Counted from the stretch's first letter, positions 1-7,761 are shown. The stretch: 9,966 nt of DNA from JBDTRY01 sp039931435 (GCA_039931435.1 JBDTRY010000136.1:1-9966), one strand, 5' to 3'. Notes: generated by a model from the sequence alone, not told the origin. Translations and numbers: made by a program.

Positions 1-1103
1 AAAATGATGGCGATGATCCAGAAGCGCACGACCACCTTCGTCTCGTCCCAGCCGGAAAGCTCGAAATGGTGATGGATCGGAGACATGCGGAAGAGCCGCC
101 TTCCGGTAGTTTTGAATGAAACCACCTGGATGATTACCGAGAGCGCCTCGATGACGAACAGGCCCCCGACGAAGAGCAGAAGGATTTCCTGTTTGACCAT
201 CACCGCCAGACAGCCGATTGCCCCTCCCAGGGCCAGCGAACCGACGTCTCCCATGAAAATCTCGGCGGGATGGGCGTTGAACCATAGAAAGCCGAGCGAG
301 GCCCCGACCATCGCCCCGCAGAAAATGGCCAACTCTCCCGCGCCCGGCACCCAGGGGATACGCAAATAGTCAGCGACCCGGGCGTTGCCGGCCGCGTAGG
401 TGAGAATCGTGTAGGTAGCTGCGGCTATCAGCGCGGATCCGATGGCCAGTCCGTCGAGACCGTCGGTGAGATTGACGGCGTTGGAAGCACCGACGATGAC
501 CACGATGAGAAACGGGATGTAAAGAATGCCGAGCGTGACCACGAACTTGCTGATGAAGGGAATGGTCAGCCGCGTCGGATCATCGACGTTGATATGCGTC
601 GTAAACGACGGCAGGGCCAGGGTGACGGCGCCTCGGTTGTTCAACTGCGGAAGCAGCACCAGTGCCAACCCGACGATCAGCGCTACTCCGATCTGCAGCC
701 CGAACTTCTCTTTCGCGGTCAGCCCCAGGTTCTGCTTTTTGGCCAGCTTTCGATAATCATCGATGAAGCCGATGGTTCCGTAAGCGGCGGTCACGAAAAG
801 GATGATCCAGACATAAGGCACACTGAGATCGGCCCAGAGCAACGTGGGAATGAGGATGGCTACATTGATGAGAATGCCGCCCATGGTCGGCGTGCCGGCC
901 TTCTGCTGATGGGACTGCGGACCCTCCTCGCGGATGAACTGACCAAGTTTGATTTCAGTCATGCGACGGATCAGCCACGGACCGAGCGCAAACGAGATCA
1001 CCAGAGCGGTGATGGCCGCCCAGGCTGTCCGGAAGGTGATGTACCGGAAGACGTTGAATCCGGAGATGTACTCGCGGAGCGGATAGAGGAGGTAGTAGAG
1101 CAC
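1..1103 (-). CDS. mraY: MraY, phospho-MurNAc-pentapeptide transferase (3' end cut off by window edge)
   Basis: Integral membrane enzyme that transfers phospho-MurNAc-pentapeptide from UDP to undecaprenyl phosphate, giving lipid I at the inner face of the membrane. 367 codons lie in the window. The family is about 360 aa and the last residues seen (VVVRFWIIAII) match the usual near-terminal stretch, so only about 10-20 residues should be missing. The N-terminus (YYLLYP..SGFNVFRYITFR) and GQ-IR-GP-SH-KAGTPTMGG (about 54-76) align directly with E. coli MraY. Catalytic-type aspartates are visible as FIDD (about 113-116), NLTDGLDG (about 211-218) and FMGDVGS (D about 286), and the MSPIHHHFE histidine cluster is near 341-349. 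Multiple hydrophobic helices fit the 10-TM fold. The start is GTG, 1 nt after the murF stop (TGA-C-GTG), with GGAGAG 11 nt upstream inside the end of murF, so translation is probably coupled. Confidence 0.97.
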   Translation of the reverse strand, partial: MLYYLLYPLREYISGFNVFRYITFRTAWAAITALVISFALGPWLIRRMTEIKLGQFIREEGPQSHQQKAGTPTMGGILINVAILIPTLLWADLSVPYVWIILFVTAAYGTIGFIDDYRKLAKKQNLGLTAKEKFGLQIGVALIVGLALVLLPQLNNRGAVTLALPSFTTHINVDDPTRLTIPFISKFVVTLGILYIPFLIVVIVGASNAVNLTDGLDGLAIGSALIAAATYTILTYAAGNARVADYLRIPWVPGAGELAIFCGAMVGASLGFLWFNAHPAEIFMGDVGSLALGGAIGCLAVMVKQEILLLFVGGLFVIEALSVIIQVVSFKTTGRRLFRMSPIHHHFELSGWDETKVVVRFWIIAII

Positions 1104-1104
1104 G

Positions 1105-2478
1105 TCAGGCCTCGCTCTCCAGAATGGTGATGACCTTGTCCAGCCCGATTCCCCGCGAGGCCTTGAGCAACACCAGATCGTTGTCGCGAATGTAGCTCTT
1201 CAGGAAACGTCCGGCGTCGTCGGCAGTGTCGAAGTGATGAAGGACAGCCTCGCTGTAGCCGGCCTGCCGGGCTCCGTCGAGAATTGCCCGGGACCGAGAT
1301 CCGACTGCGATCACGCTTTCGATACTGCGAGGCATCGACTGGCCAATTTCCCTGTGAAATTCCTCTTCGGCGGCGCCCAGCTCGAGCATGTCTCCGATGA
1401 CTGCCACTTTCCGGCCGTCCCACGCTGCCTCGTCCAGAAGGCGGAGGGTCTTCATCAGAGCAGCCGGATTCGAGTTGTATGTATCGTCATAGAGCATGGC
1501 CCCGCGCCAGCGCTGAAGAATTCCGCGATGCTTCGCCGGAAGGATCGTCGCCAGTCCGTAGGCGATTCCGTCCCAGGTGATGCCCAGGGCCCGCGCCGTA
1601 GCTATAGCGGCAACGGCATTCTCCAGGTTGTGCAGTCCGGGCATGGAAAGCGTGAACTCCCGCTGGCCGCCTTCGGCAAGGAGCGAGAACCGCGAGCCGA
1701 GCAGACCCCGCACTTCAACCTCGAGAGCCTGATAGTCCGCGTCATTCTCCACGCCGTAAGAAATCCGCCGACCGGGGAATTCTTCACTGATCTGCAGGAC
1801 TCGCGGGTCGTCGGCGTTCACCACCACCGTTCCGTCCTGACGCATGTGTTCCAGCAGCTCGCGCTTGGCAGCAGCAATGCCGTCGATCGACTCGAAGAAC
1901 TCCAGATGCACCGGACCGACGTTGGTGTAAACCGAGACATCGGGAACGAGAAGGCGCGACATCATCTCCAGCTCGCCGGCGTGATTCATCCCCATCTCCG
2001 AGACGACCACCTCGGTTCCGTCCGGGGTATTGGCGATGCACAGTGGGCAACCGATCTGGTTGTTGAAGTTTCCCCAGGACTTCCAGGTCGTGCGCTCAGA
2101 CGCCATGAGAGCGGCGATCATCTCCTTGGTCGTGGTCTTGCCGGCAGAACCGGTTACAGCGACCAGTGTGAATGGAAAACTGCGCCGGATTTCGCGCGCC
2201 AGAGCCTGCAGAGCCACGGTCGTATCGGCAACCCGCACGATTCCCTTTCCCGGAGGAAGAGGATCGGGTGGAGTGTCGACCATGATCCCGGTTGCCTTCT
2301 GCAGAGAGTGATCGATGAAGGAATGCCCATCCAGTCTCTCTCCTCGGATGGCGATGAAGAGCGATCCCTCCTTCGCTTCGCGGCTGTCGATGACGACGGA
2401 GTCACAGATCAGATCCGCGCCGGCCAGAACCTCGCCACCGACCATCTCGGCAACGCTCCCGAGGCTCAGCCGAGGCAT
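1105..2478 (-). CDS. murF: MurF, UDP-MurNAc-tripeptide--D-alanyl-D-alanine ligase
   Basis: Cytoplasmic ATP-dependent Mur ligase that adds D-Ala-D-Ala to the UDP-MurNAc-tripeptide, the step after MurE and before MraY. The product is 457 aa, normal for the family. The N-terminal UDP-substrate domain contains DSREAKEGSLFIAIRGERLDGH (about 31-52). The ATP P-loop is GSAGKTTTK (110-118), followed by GNFNNQIGCPL (136-146), EMGMNHAGE (161-169), NADDPR (221-226) and the C-terminal domain signature DDTYNSNPAAL (331-341). GDMLELG (362-368) and KASRGIGLDK (439-448) complete the MurF pattern and separate it from MurE. The ATG has GAAGGG about 6-11 nt upstream. Unlike the tightly joined genes either side, a 283-nt spacer separates it from murE. 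It runs into mraY with a 1-nt gap. Confidence 0.97.
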   Translation of the reverse strand: MPRLSLGSVAEMVGGEVLAGADLICDSVVIDSREAKEGSLFIAIRGERLDGHSFIDHSLQKATGIMVDTPPDPLPPGKGIVRVADTTVALQALAREIRRSFPFTLVAVTGSAGKTTTKEMIAALMASERTTWKSWGNFNNQIGCPLCIANTPDGTEVVVSEMGMNHAGELEMMSRLLVPDVSVYTNVGPVHLEFFESIDGIAAAKRELLEHMRQDGTVVVNADDPRVLQISEEFPGRRISYGVENDADYQALEVEVRGLLGSRFSLLAEGGQREFTLSMPGLHNLENAVAAIATARALGITWDGIAYGLATILPAKHRGILQRWRGAMLYDDTYNSNPAALMKTLRLLDEAAWDGRKVAVIGDMLELGAAEEEFHREIGQSMPRSIESVIAVGSRSRAILDGARQAGYSEAVLHHFDTADDAGRFLKSYIRDNDLVLLKASRGIGLDKVITILESEA

Positions 2479-2761
2479 GGCCGCCCTTCGCGCAGACTGC
2501 AGTCGCCGGTGAAGGCCTCCGGGGCCGAAGTCCGGCCGAAGGGGGAATGATGGCGCTGCGACCGGATCTCTTCGTACGGCCGCACCGTATCGAAACCGTG
2601 TGTGTTCTGCCGGCCCCGCCGTTCGGCGGATATCGCCCCTTCCCCCCGGAACTGCCGCGCGATATCCGACTCACCACCCACCCAGCACCGATTCGACGAG
2701 GCCGGTACAACACATTCGATTTGTGGACTTCGATAAGAATATCTTTTCATGGCTGTAGTTT
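2479..2761 (-). other. 283-nt murE-murF spacer with hairpin and possible small ORF
   Basis: No recognised gene lies here. The murE-proximal part (about 2700-2761) is AT-rich, and the rest is GC-rich and structured. A perfect 10-bp inverted repeat, CGGATATCGC / GCGATATCCG, lies at 2627-2636 and 2659-2668 with a 22-nt loop. It overlaps a short hairpin, CCGCC-4 nt-GGCGG, at 2616-2629. No T-run follows, so this is not an obvious intrinsic terminator. One minus-strand frame is open across the whole spacer: from TTG 2765 (overlapping the murE stop as TTGA) or ATG 2750 to a stop at 2466, overlapping the start of murF by 13 nt. It would encode 94-99 aa beginning MKRYSYRSPQIECVVP. Its third positions are GC-rich after the first 14 codons, as in the neighbouring genes. 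I recognise no domain in it, and the ribosome binding site is weak. It may be a real small gene, a decayed gene or a leader. Confidence 0.5.
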
Positions 2762-4294
2762 TCAACTCTTTTTTGCCATTGATTCAGTTCTGGTTCTCGT
2801 GGCGGAATCGTTTCTAATTGTGTCAGTCGTTTTCGTGCTTAGTTTCTGTAGGGCAAATTCTGCTTCCTCGCGATCGTCGAAGTGAATGATCTGATCTCCG
2901 ATGACCTGGTAGTTCTCATGCCCCTTGCCGGCGATGACCACCACGGACTGCGCTTCGGCTTCTACCATGGCGCGCTCGATGGCCGCCCGCCGATCGGCAA
3001 TTCGCTCGTAGCGTGCGGCGGGCACTGCACTCAGTCCTTTCTCTACTTCGTCCAGAATCCGTTCGGGATCTTCCCCTCGGGGATTGTCGCTGGTGAGAAT
3101 CGTCAGATCGGCGAGCCTTCCGGCGATTTCGCCCATCAAAGGCCGCTTGCCAGCGTCACGATCGCCACCGCATCCGAAAACCAGCACGATGCGCCGTTCG
3201 CCGGAGAGGCCCCGAACGGCGCCGAGAAGCTTTTCAAGAGCGTCGGGCTTGTGGGCATAGTCGACCAGTACGGTTGCGTCGCCGTTCCCCACTCTCTCGA
3301 AGCGGCCGCGCACCGTTTTCAGATCGCGGATGCCTCTCTCCATGGCTTCCACCCCGATCCCTGCGGCACCACAGGCACCGATGGCCCCCAGCCAGTTGTA
3401 GAGATTGGGAGTGCCCACGAGAGCGGAATTCACCTGGCAATCTCCCCAGGGAGTACGCACCACGCCGTTCAACCCGTCGATGTCATTTCGGAACTGGCCT
3501 GCCGGACGAATATCGGCGGCATCGCTGATTCCGAACGAGATCACCGCGTCGCCAAGGTCCGCTGCCAGACGCCTGCCGTAAGGATCGTCGATGTTCACTA
3601 CGGCAGTCTTCGCCGTCCGGTCGATCTGGTCGAAGAGCATCCGCTTCGCGGCAAAATATTCTTCGAAGGAGTGGTGAAAATCGAAATGGTCGCGGGAAAG
3701 ATTCGTAAAAACCGCGGCGGCGAATCTCACGCCCCAGGTTCGCCGGAGTACGAGGGCGTGCGAGGAAACTTCCATCACCGCGTAACGAACATCGGCCGCC
3801 GCCATCCGTGCCAACCATTCCTGCAGGACGACTGCGTCCGGCGTCGTGCGATCGGCGGTGATTCTCTCCTGTCCGGCGCGATATTCAATCGTTCCGATCA
3901 TGCCCACCGGATCGCCTGTGGCATCCAGCACCGACTCGATCATCTTCGTGGTCGTTGTTTTCCCGGATGTACCGGTCACCCCGATGAGCTTGAACTTCCC
4001 GGCGGGATGACCGTAGAAATTGGAGGCGATCACAGCCAGGGCCGTACGAGCATCGTCGGTCCGTACGAAAGCGGCCTCACCGAATGGAGGCGCCTCGGCA
4101 ACAATCGCCGCCGCGCCACGTTCAATAGCGCCATCGACGAAGCGCACACCATCGTGGATGAACCCCGGCACGGCCACGAACAACGAGCCGGCCTGAGCCT
4201 GACGTGAATCTGCCGTCACCCCGTTGATCTCGATTCCGAGATCTCCCTGTGCGGCAAGGACCGGGACTCCTTCGATGAGATTTTGCAGTTTCAC
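2762..4294 (-). CDS. murE: MurE, UDP-MurNAc-L-Ala-D-Glu--meso-diaminopimelate ligase
   Basis: Cytoplasmic Mur ligase that adds the third stem-peptide residue to UDP-MurNAc-L-Ala-D-Glu. The product is 510 aa. The N-terminal domain contains VTADSRQAQAGSLFVAVPG (26-44), and the P-loop is GTSGKTTTT (108-116). DRTTPD (148-153), MEVSSHAL (174-181), TNLSRDHFDFH (197-207) and AAKRMLF (215-221, with the carbamylated lysine position) follow. The C-terminal domain has VDYAHKPD (344-351), FGCGGDRD (373-380) and TSDNPRGEDP (401-410). DNPR is the family signature for meso-DAP specificity, and AGKGHENYQ (455-463) is also present. The start is GTG, overlapping the ftsI stop as GTGA, with GGAG 8 nt upstream. 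The last 25 residues (486-510) extend beyond the usual family end and are encoded by AT-rich DNA unlike the rest of the gene. Confidence 0.97.
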   Translation of the reverse strand: MKLQNLIEGVPVLAAQGDLGIEINGVTADSRQAQAGSLFVAVPGFIHDGVRFVDGAIERGAAAIVAEAPPFGEAAFVRTDDARTALAVIASNFYGHPAGKFKLIGVTGTSGKTTTTKMIESVLDATGDPVGMIGTIEYRAGQERITADRTTPDAVVLQEWLARMAAADVRYAVMEVSSHALVLRRTWGVRFAAAVFTNLSRDHFDFHHSFEEYFAAKRMLFDQIDRTAKTAVVNIDDPYGRRLAADLGDAVISFGISDAADIRPAGQFRNDIDGLNGVVRTPWGDCQVNSALVGTPNLYNWLGAIGACGAAGIGVEAMERGIRDLKTVRGRFERVGNGDATVLVDYAHKPDALEKLLGAVRGLSGERRIVLVFGCGGDRDAGKRPLMGEIAGRLADLTILTSDNPRGEDPERILDEVEKGLSAVPAARYERIADRRAAIERAMVEAEAQSVVVIAGKGHENYQVIGDQIIHFDDREEAEFALQKLSTKTTDTIRNDSATRTRTESMAKKS

Positions 4295-6255
4295 TTGCCG
4301 GACTCCGGAAACGGCGACATCACAAGGTCGATGGTTCTCTTCCCGTCCAGTTGTCCGGGAAGAGGTGTCTGCGAAATGACGCGGCCGGTGCCAGAAGCCT
4401 TCACTTCGAATCCAGCCGTCGTTGCCAGCGAGACGGCCGCCCGGCCATCGAGACCACGGAGGTCAGGAACTCCCGCCAGGGACGGCGATGCTGCCAGCGG
4501 TGTCGCAGCGGGAGAAAACCTCTGCGAAAACGCAGCCAGTTTTGTGTCTGGCAATTCGAGCTCGCGCGCTGGCAACGACGGCTGCACATCGAGGTACCGT
4601 AGAGCTCCCTCGGCAATCTCCCGGAAGGCAGGGGCGGCGATCGTGCCGCCGTACTGTCCGCCGTGCGGATCGTCGATGACCACCAGAATTGCCAGCCGAG
4701 GGCGGTCGGCGGGAACATACCCTCCGAACGAAGCCACGGTCCGGGTCGCCGAGTAATGACCGGCGACAACTTTCTGCGCCGTTCCCGTTTTCCCGGCCAC
4801 GACGTACTCGTCAAGAGCGGCAGGCATTCCCGTTCCCCGGGAGACCACAGACTTCAGAATCTGATTGAGTATCGTGGCCGTTCGTTCGGAAATCACCCGC
4901 CGTCTTTCCGGCTGCGGCGGCTCATAGATGGTGCGGCCGTGGTCGTCGACCACTCGGGCCACAATTCGTGGCTGAATCGTCATGCCACCGTTAGCCACGA
5001 TCGAGAAAGCCCTGACCAGTTGCAGCGGCGAAACTCCGATTTCCTGGCCGATGGCCAGAACGGCATTGGAAAGCTTCGACCACTGACGCCGCGGCCGGAG
5101 CAGTCCCGGCGTTTCGCCCGGCAGAGTGATCCCCGTCTGCTCACCGAAGCCGAAGCTGCGCATGAAGTGTTCGAACCGGACCGGCCCCAGAGCCAGAGCA
5201 GTACGAATTGTGCCGACGTTCGACGAATGCGTAATGACGTCCTCGAAGGACATGTAACCGTAGTGATTCCCGCCGTGCTCACGAATTCGGGCATTGCCAA
5301 TCTCGATGTAGCCGGGTCCGCAATCAATGATCTGCGACGGAGTGACCAGGCCGTCCTCGAGCGCGCCAGCAGCCGTAACGATCTTGAATGTCGACCCGGG
5401 CTCGTACATGTCCTGAACGGGACGGTTTCGCCAGGCTGTCGGTCCGGCCCGATGAAACTCGTTCGGGTCGAACGTGGGATAGGAAGCCATAGCCAGAATG
5501 GACCCGTCGTTCGGATCCATGACAATGGCTGAGCCGCTGGCAGCGTGATATTTCTCGGCGGCTTTCGAAAGCGCGCGCTCGGTCATGAACTGCACTACTT
5601 CATCGATGGTGAGGATGACGTGCTGGCCGTCGACGGGGGCGTTGTTGCCATCGCCACCAACCATGTACATCCGCTGCCGGGCGTCACGGAGGAGCGTGAC
5701 CTTGCCAGGTTTTCCGCGCACCAGCGATTCGAATGAATACTCGATTCCTGCCAGCCCGGCGCCGTCGACGTTCACGTAGCCCAGTACATTGGCTGCAAGC
5801 GATCCCTTCGGGTAGGCGCGTTCATGCTCTTCCAGAAAATAGATCCCGGGCAGATTCAAGGCGTGAACTCGGGCGGATATCTCATCCGGGACCTGACGAG
5901 CTACCCAGGCAAACTCTCCCCGTCCCCTCAACCGTTTTGCAAGATCGGCGGAATCGATTTCCAGGCCGCGGACCGACGAGAGAATGCGCACCGTTTCTTT
6001 CCAGTCGCGCACGGCCTGGGGATCGGCATAGATCGACTCCACGCGGATACTCTCGGCCAGAATTCTTCCGTGCGCGTCGCGGATCGACCCTCGCACCGGC
6101 GTCAGGGACAGCGTGCGCTCCTGCTGTTTCGCAGCGCGCAGGACATAGTCGTCATGTCGGATGAGCTGGACCTGAACAAGTCGGGCCACGATGACAACGG
6201 CCCAGGCGCCGAGAAATGCAGACAGAAAGAGGGCGCGTCGTGCGGAGATGGACAT
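4291..6255 (-). CDS. ftsI: FtsI/PBP3-type transpeptidase with C-terminal PASTA domain
   Basis: Septal class B penicillin-binding protein (654 aa). It forms peptide cross-links in peptidoglycan at the division site, anchored by one N-terminal membrane helix (about 8-32) with the catalytic part outside. The pedestal/dimerisation region includes RGSIRDAHGRILAES (55-69) and GLAGIEYSFESLVRGKPG (167-184). Active-site motifs are SxxK as STFK (288-291, S288 nucleophile), SxN as SSN (344-346) and KTG (489-491). After a proline/alanine-rich linker (about 561-592), one PASTA domain runs from about 594 to 648 (VPDLRGLDGRAAVSLATTAGF...ISQTPLPG). E. coli FtsI has no PASTA; it occurs in SpoVD-like and some acidobacterial and deltaproteobacterial proteins. 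The chosen ATG overlaps the ftsL stop as TGATG and has GGAG 8 nt upstream. An in-frame extension to 6651 is only ftsL read out of frame. The stop overlaps murE as GTGA. Confidence 0.96.
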   Translation of the reverse strand: MSISARRALFLSAFLGAWAVVIVARLVQVQLIRHDDYVLRAAKQQERTLSLTPVRGSIRDAHGRILAESIRVESIYADPQAVRDWKETVRILSSVRGLEIDSADLAKRLRGRGEFAWVARQVPDEISARVHALNLPGIYFLEEHERAYPKGSLAANVLGYVNVDGAGLAGIEYSFESLVRGKPGKVTLLRDARQRMYMVGGDGNNAPVDGQHVILTIDEVVQFMTERALSKAAEKYHAASGSAIVMDPNDGSILAMASYPTFDPNEFHRAGPTAWRNRPVQDMYEPGSTFKIVTAAGALEDGLVTPSQIIDCGPGYIEIGNARIREHGGNHYGYMSFEDVITHSSNVGTIRTALALGPVRFEHFMRSFGFGEQTGITLPGETPGLLRPRRQWSKLSNAVLAIGQEIGVSPLQLVRAFSIVANGGMTIQPRIVARVVDDHGRTIYEPPQPERRRVISERTATILNQILKSVVSRGTGMPAALDEYVVAGKTGTAQKVVAGHYSATRTVASFGGYVPADRPRLAILVVIDDPHGGQYGGTIAAPAFREIAEGALRYLDVQPSLPARELELPDTKLAAFSQRFSPAATPLAASPSLAGVPDLRGLDGRAAVSLATTAGFEVKASGTGRVISQTPLPGQLDGKRTIDLVMSPFPESGK

Positions 6256-6632
6256 CAGTGGATCTCCGCGGTTCGGGGCTCGGTGAGCACAGCGGCAGAC
6301 TGGCCGGAACCGACGGCGCGGACGATGTCCGCCGGGTCCGTGGGATGAAGACCGAGAGAGCCAGCCTTCGATTCGACGGAGCCAAGAGATGTGAGCCGTT
6401 CGATCTCGAGTCGCAGGGTTTTGTTCTCGTCCCGCAACTCTTTCTGTGCGGACTGCAGGCGCGTGCCTTCGCGCCCAAGGCGGATGACTTCGATGTTCTG
6501 CCAGGTGAAGACGAGAAGAAAAAAGCCGATGGGAACGCCGAGAGTCAGGACCGCCAGGAGCTCGCGGAATCGCTCCCGGTCCTTTTCGCGGACGATATGG
6601 CTGTTCTCGATGAATTTTTTCTGAGCGTACAT
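6255..6632 (-). CDS. ftsL: FtsL-like division protein
   Basis: Small bitopic division protein (125 aa) that, with FtsB and FtsQ partners, bridges early and late divisome components and activates FtsWI. The layout is diagnostic although the sequence is poorly conserved, as usual for FtsL. A charged cytoplasmic N-terminus (1-25, KDRERFRE) is followed by one membrane helix (about 25-44, LLAVLTLGVPIGFFLLVFTW). A periplasmic coiled coil follows (about 48-85, RLGREGTRLQSAQKELRDENKTLRLEIERL), then the Leu/Gly-rich tail KAGSLGLHPTDPADIVRA typical of the family. Its position between rsmH and ftsI supports the call. It overlaps ftsI by 1 nt. The ATG shows no Shine-Dalgarno: the 8 nt before it are ACGCGGCC, preceded directly by an arm of a long inverted repeat. 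FtsB-like proteins have a similar shape, but this locus position is that of FtsL. Confidence 0.9.
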   Translation of the reverse strand: MYAQKKFIENSHIVREKDRERFRELLAVLTLGVPIGFFLLVFTWQNIEVIRLGREGTRLQSAQKELRDENKTLRLEIERLTSLGSVESKAGSLGLHPTDPADIVRAVGSGQSAAVLTEPRTAEIH

Positions 6633-6640
6633 GGCCGCGT

Positions 6641-6793
6641 GAAGTCAACAAACAAGGGTGAAGATCCGCCTACTGGTGAAACTCCGTGGACCATACACAC
6701 GCACCCACCCCACACGCGCCACCCCTCCCGAGCCCCCGGAACCACACCCACACCCAACCCTTCCCCAAACCTTCACCCTTGCTGCTTGACTTC
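6641..6793. repeat. 23-bp imperfect inverted repeat enclosing a C/G-skewed segment
   Basis: Arms at 6641-6663 and 6771-6793 are reverse complements at 20 of 23 positions: 8 identical (GAAGTCAA), a 4-base block with 3 mismatches, then 11 identical (CAAGGGTGAAG). The 107-bp interior is very C-rich on the plus strand, so G-rich in the ftsL transcript. The element fills most of the 184-nt rsmH-ftsL spacer and ends 8 nt before the ftsL ATG. It contains no gene. No flanking target duplication is evident. Confidence 0.8.
6747..6766 (-). other. Canonical G-quadruplex motif in the ftsL leader
   Basis: The minus strand (the mRNA sense) reads GGGGAAGGGTTGGGTGTGGG: four G-tracts of 3-4 with loops of 2, 2 and 3 nt, which fits the standard four-tract quadruplex pattern. 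More G-runs follow toward ftsL (6703-6736: GGGGG, GGG, GGGG, GGGG, GGG), giving alternative tract choices. It lies inside the inverted-repeat element, about 115 nt upstream of the ftsL start. Folding has not been tested. Confidence 0.6.
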
Positions 6794-6816
6794 GACTCCC
6801 ACCCGATCCCGACCGG

Positions 6817-7755
6817 CTATGTCATCCGTTTCGCGCCGGTCTTTTCTGCAACCCGCAAGCGCGCACTGCGCGAGCGCGGATTTTGCGCTGCTTCTCCATC
6901 GCTCGCTACGACCGGCCGGCCCGTCAGAGTCTCGATCACCTGGACCGCGCCGCACCCGCATACCGGTAGTGCCGGTGGGCAGGTGCACTCTCCCTCCAGG
7001 CGCCGGAACAACCGCTTGACGATCCTGTCCTCGAGGGAGTGAAAGGAGATCACCGCGATCCGGCCACCGGGCAGAACGCACTCGATGGCACTCTCCAGAA
7101 ACTCCTCGAGACCTACCAGCTCCTCGTTCACTGCGATGCGAAGCGCCTGGAACGTCAGCGTGGAAGGATCGATGCGGTCACCGCGCGGCTTCTTCACGGT
7201 GCGGATGACTTCAGCGAGCCTCGAGGTCGTCTCGATGGGAGCTTCCCGGCGCGCCTCGGTGATGGCCGCTGCAATCCTCCGAGCCATCGGCTCCTCGCCG
7301 TACTCCCTGAGGATCTGCACCAGTTCCGTCTCCTCGACGTTGCTGATCAGATCCGCCGCCGATTGCCCCTCTCCGCTCATTCTCATATCGAGAGGCCCAT
7401 CGAGGCGGAACGAAAATCCCCGTTCCGCCGTATCCAGTTGCATCGAGGAGACACCGAGGTCGGCCAGAATGCCGTCGATCTCCGTAATGCCGTAGCGATT
7501 CAGAATCTCAATGAACGACTCGTGGCGACCCTGCGCCAGCGATACCCGGTCGCCGAATTCCGCCAGCCGCTCCCCCGCCCGCTTCAGAGCCCGCGGATCG
7601 CGATCGATTCCGATCACGCGAATTCGCGGGTACTTCCTGAGCAATCCTTCCGCATGCCCCCCGAGACCGACCGTCGCATCGACGATCACTCCCTCGGGGC
7701 GCACCGGCCGGAGGAACTCGACAACCCTCGTTAAAAGAACCGGCTCGTGTGTCAC
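6817..7755 (-). CDS. rsmH: RsmH (MraW), 16S rRNA N4-methyltransferase
   Basis: SAM-dependent methyltransferase that makes N4-methylcytidine at position 1402 (E. coli numbering) of 16S rRNA in the ribosomal P site. The product is 312 aa, the normal length. The N-terminus THEPVLL matches the family's H-PVLL start, and the SAM-binding loop is VDATVGLGGHAEGLL (25-39). GIDRDPRAL (49-57), GILADLGVSSMQLD (95-108), ERGFSFRLDGPLDMRM (111-126) and RIAVISFHSLEDRIVKRLF (232-250) are all family signatures. A CTCPPALPVCGCG cysteine pair (257-269) occurs in many family members. The start is GTG with no visible Shine-Dalgarno. The preceding 79-nt spacer from mraZ is AT-rich and holds an inverted repeat ending 6 nt before the GTG. 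Confidence 0.97.
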   Translation of the reverse strand: MTHEPVLLTRVVEFLRPVRPEGVIVDATVGLGGHAEGLLRKYPRIRVIGIDRDPRALKRAGERLAEFGDRVSLAQGRHESFIEILNRYGITEIDGILADLGVSSMQLDTAERGFSFRLDGPLDMRMSGEGQSAADLISNVEETELVQILREYGEEPMARRIAAAITEARREAPIETTSRLAEVIRTVKKPRGDRIDPSTLTFQALRIAVNEELVGLEEFLESAIECVLPGGRIAVISFHSLEDRIVKRLFRRLEGECTCPPALPVCGCGAVQVIETLTGRPVVASDGEAAQNPRSRSARLRVAEKTGAKRMT

Positions 7756-7761
7756 GAACAG

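Noticed and set aside
1234..2550. 438-codon plus-strand open frame
   Set aside because: It lies antisense to murF, which has all its family motifs. The frame stays open because of the GC-rich third positions of murF, and its translation shows no recognisable domain.
2882..4207. 441-codon plus-strand open frame
   Set aside because: It is the antisense shadow of murE, for the same codon-bias reason. It has no promoter, ribosome binding site or domain.
6256..6651. N-terminal extension of FtsI to 786 aa
   Set aside because: The extra 132 residues are Arg/Pro-rich and are ftsL read out of frame. The start at 6255 has a good Shine-Dalgarno, the TGATG junction, and a proper membrane anchor directly after it.
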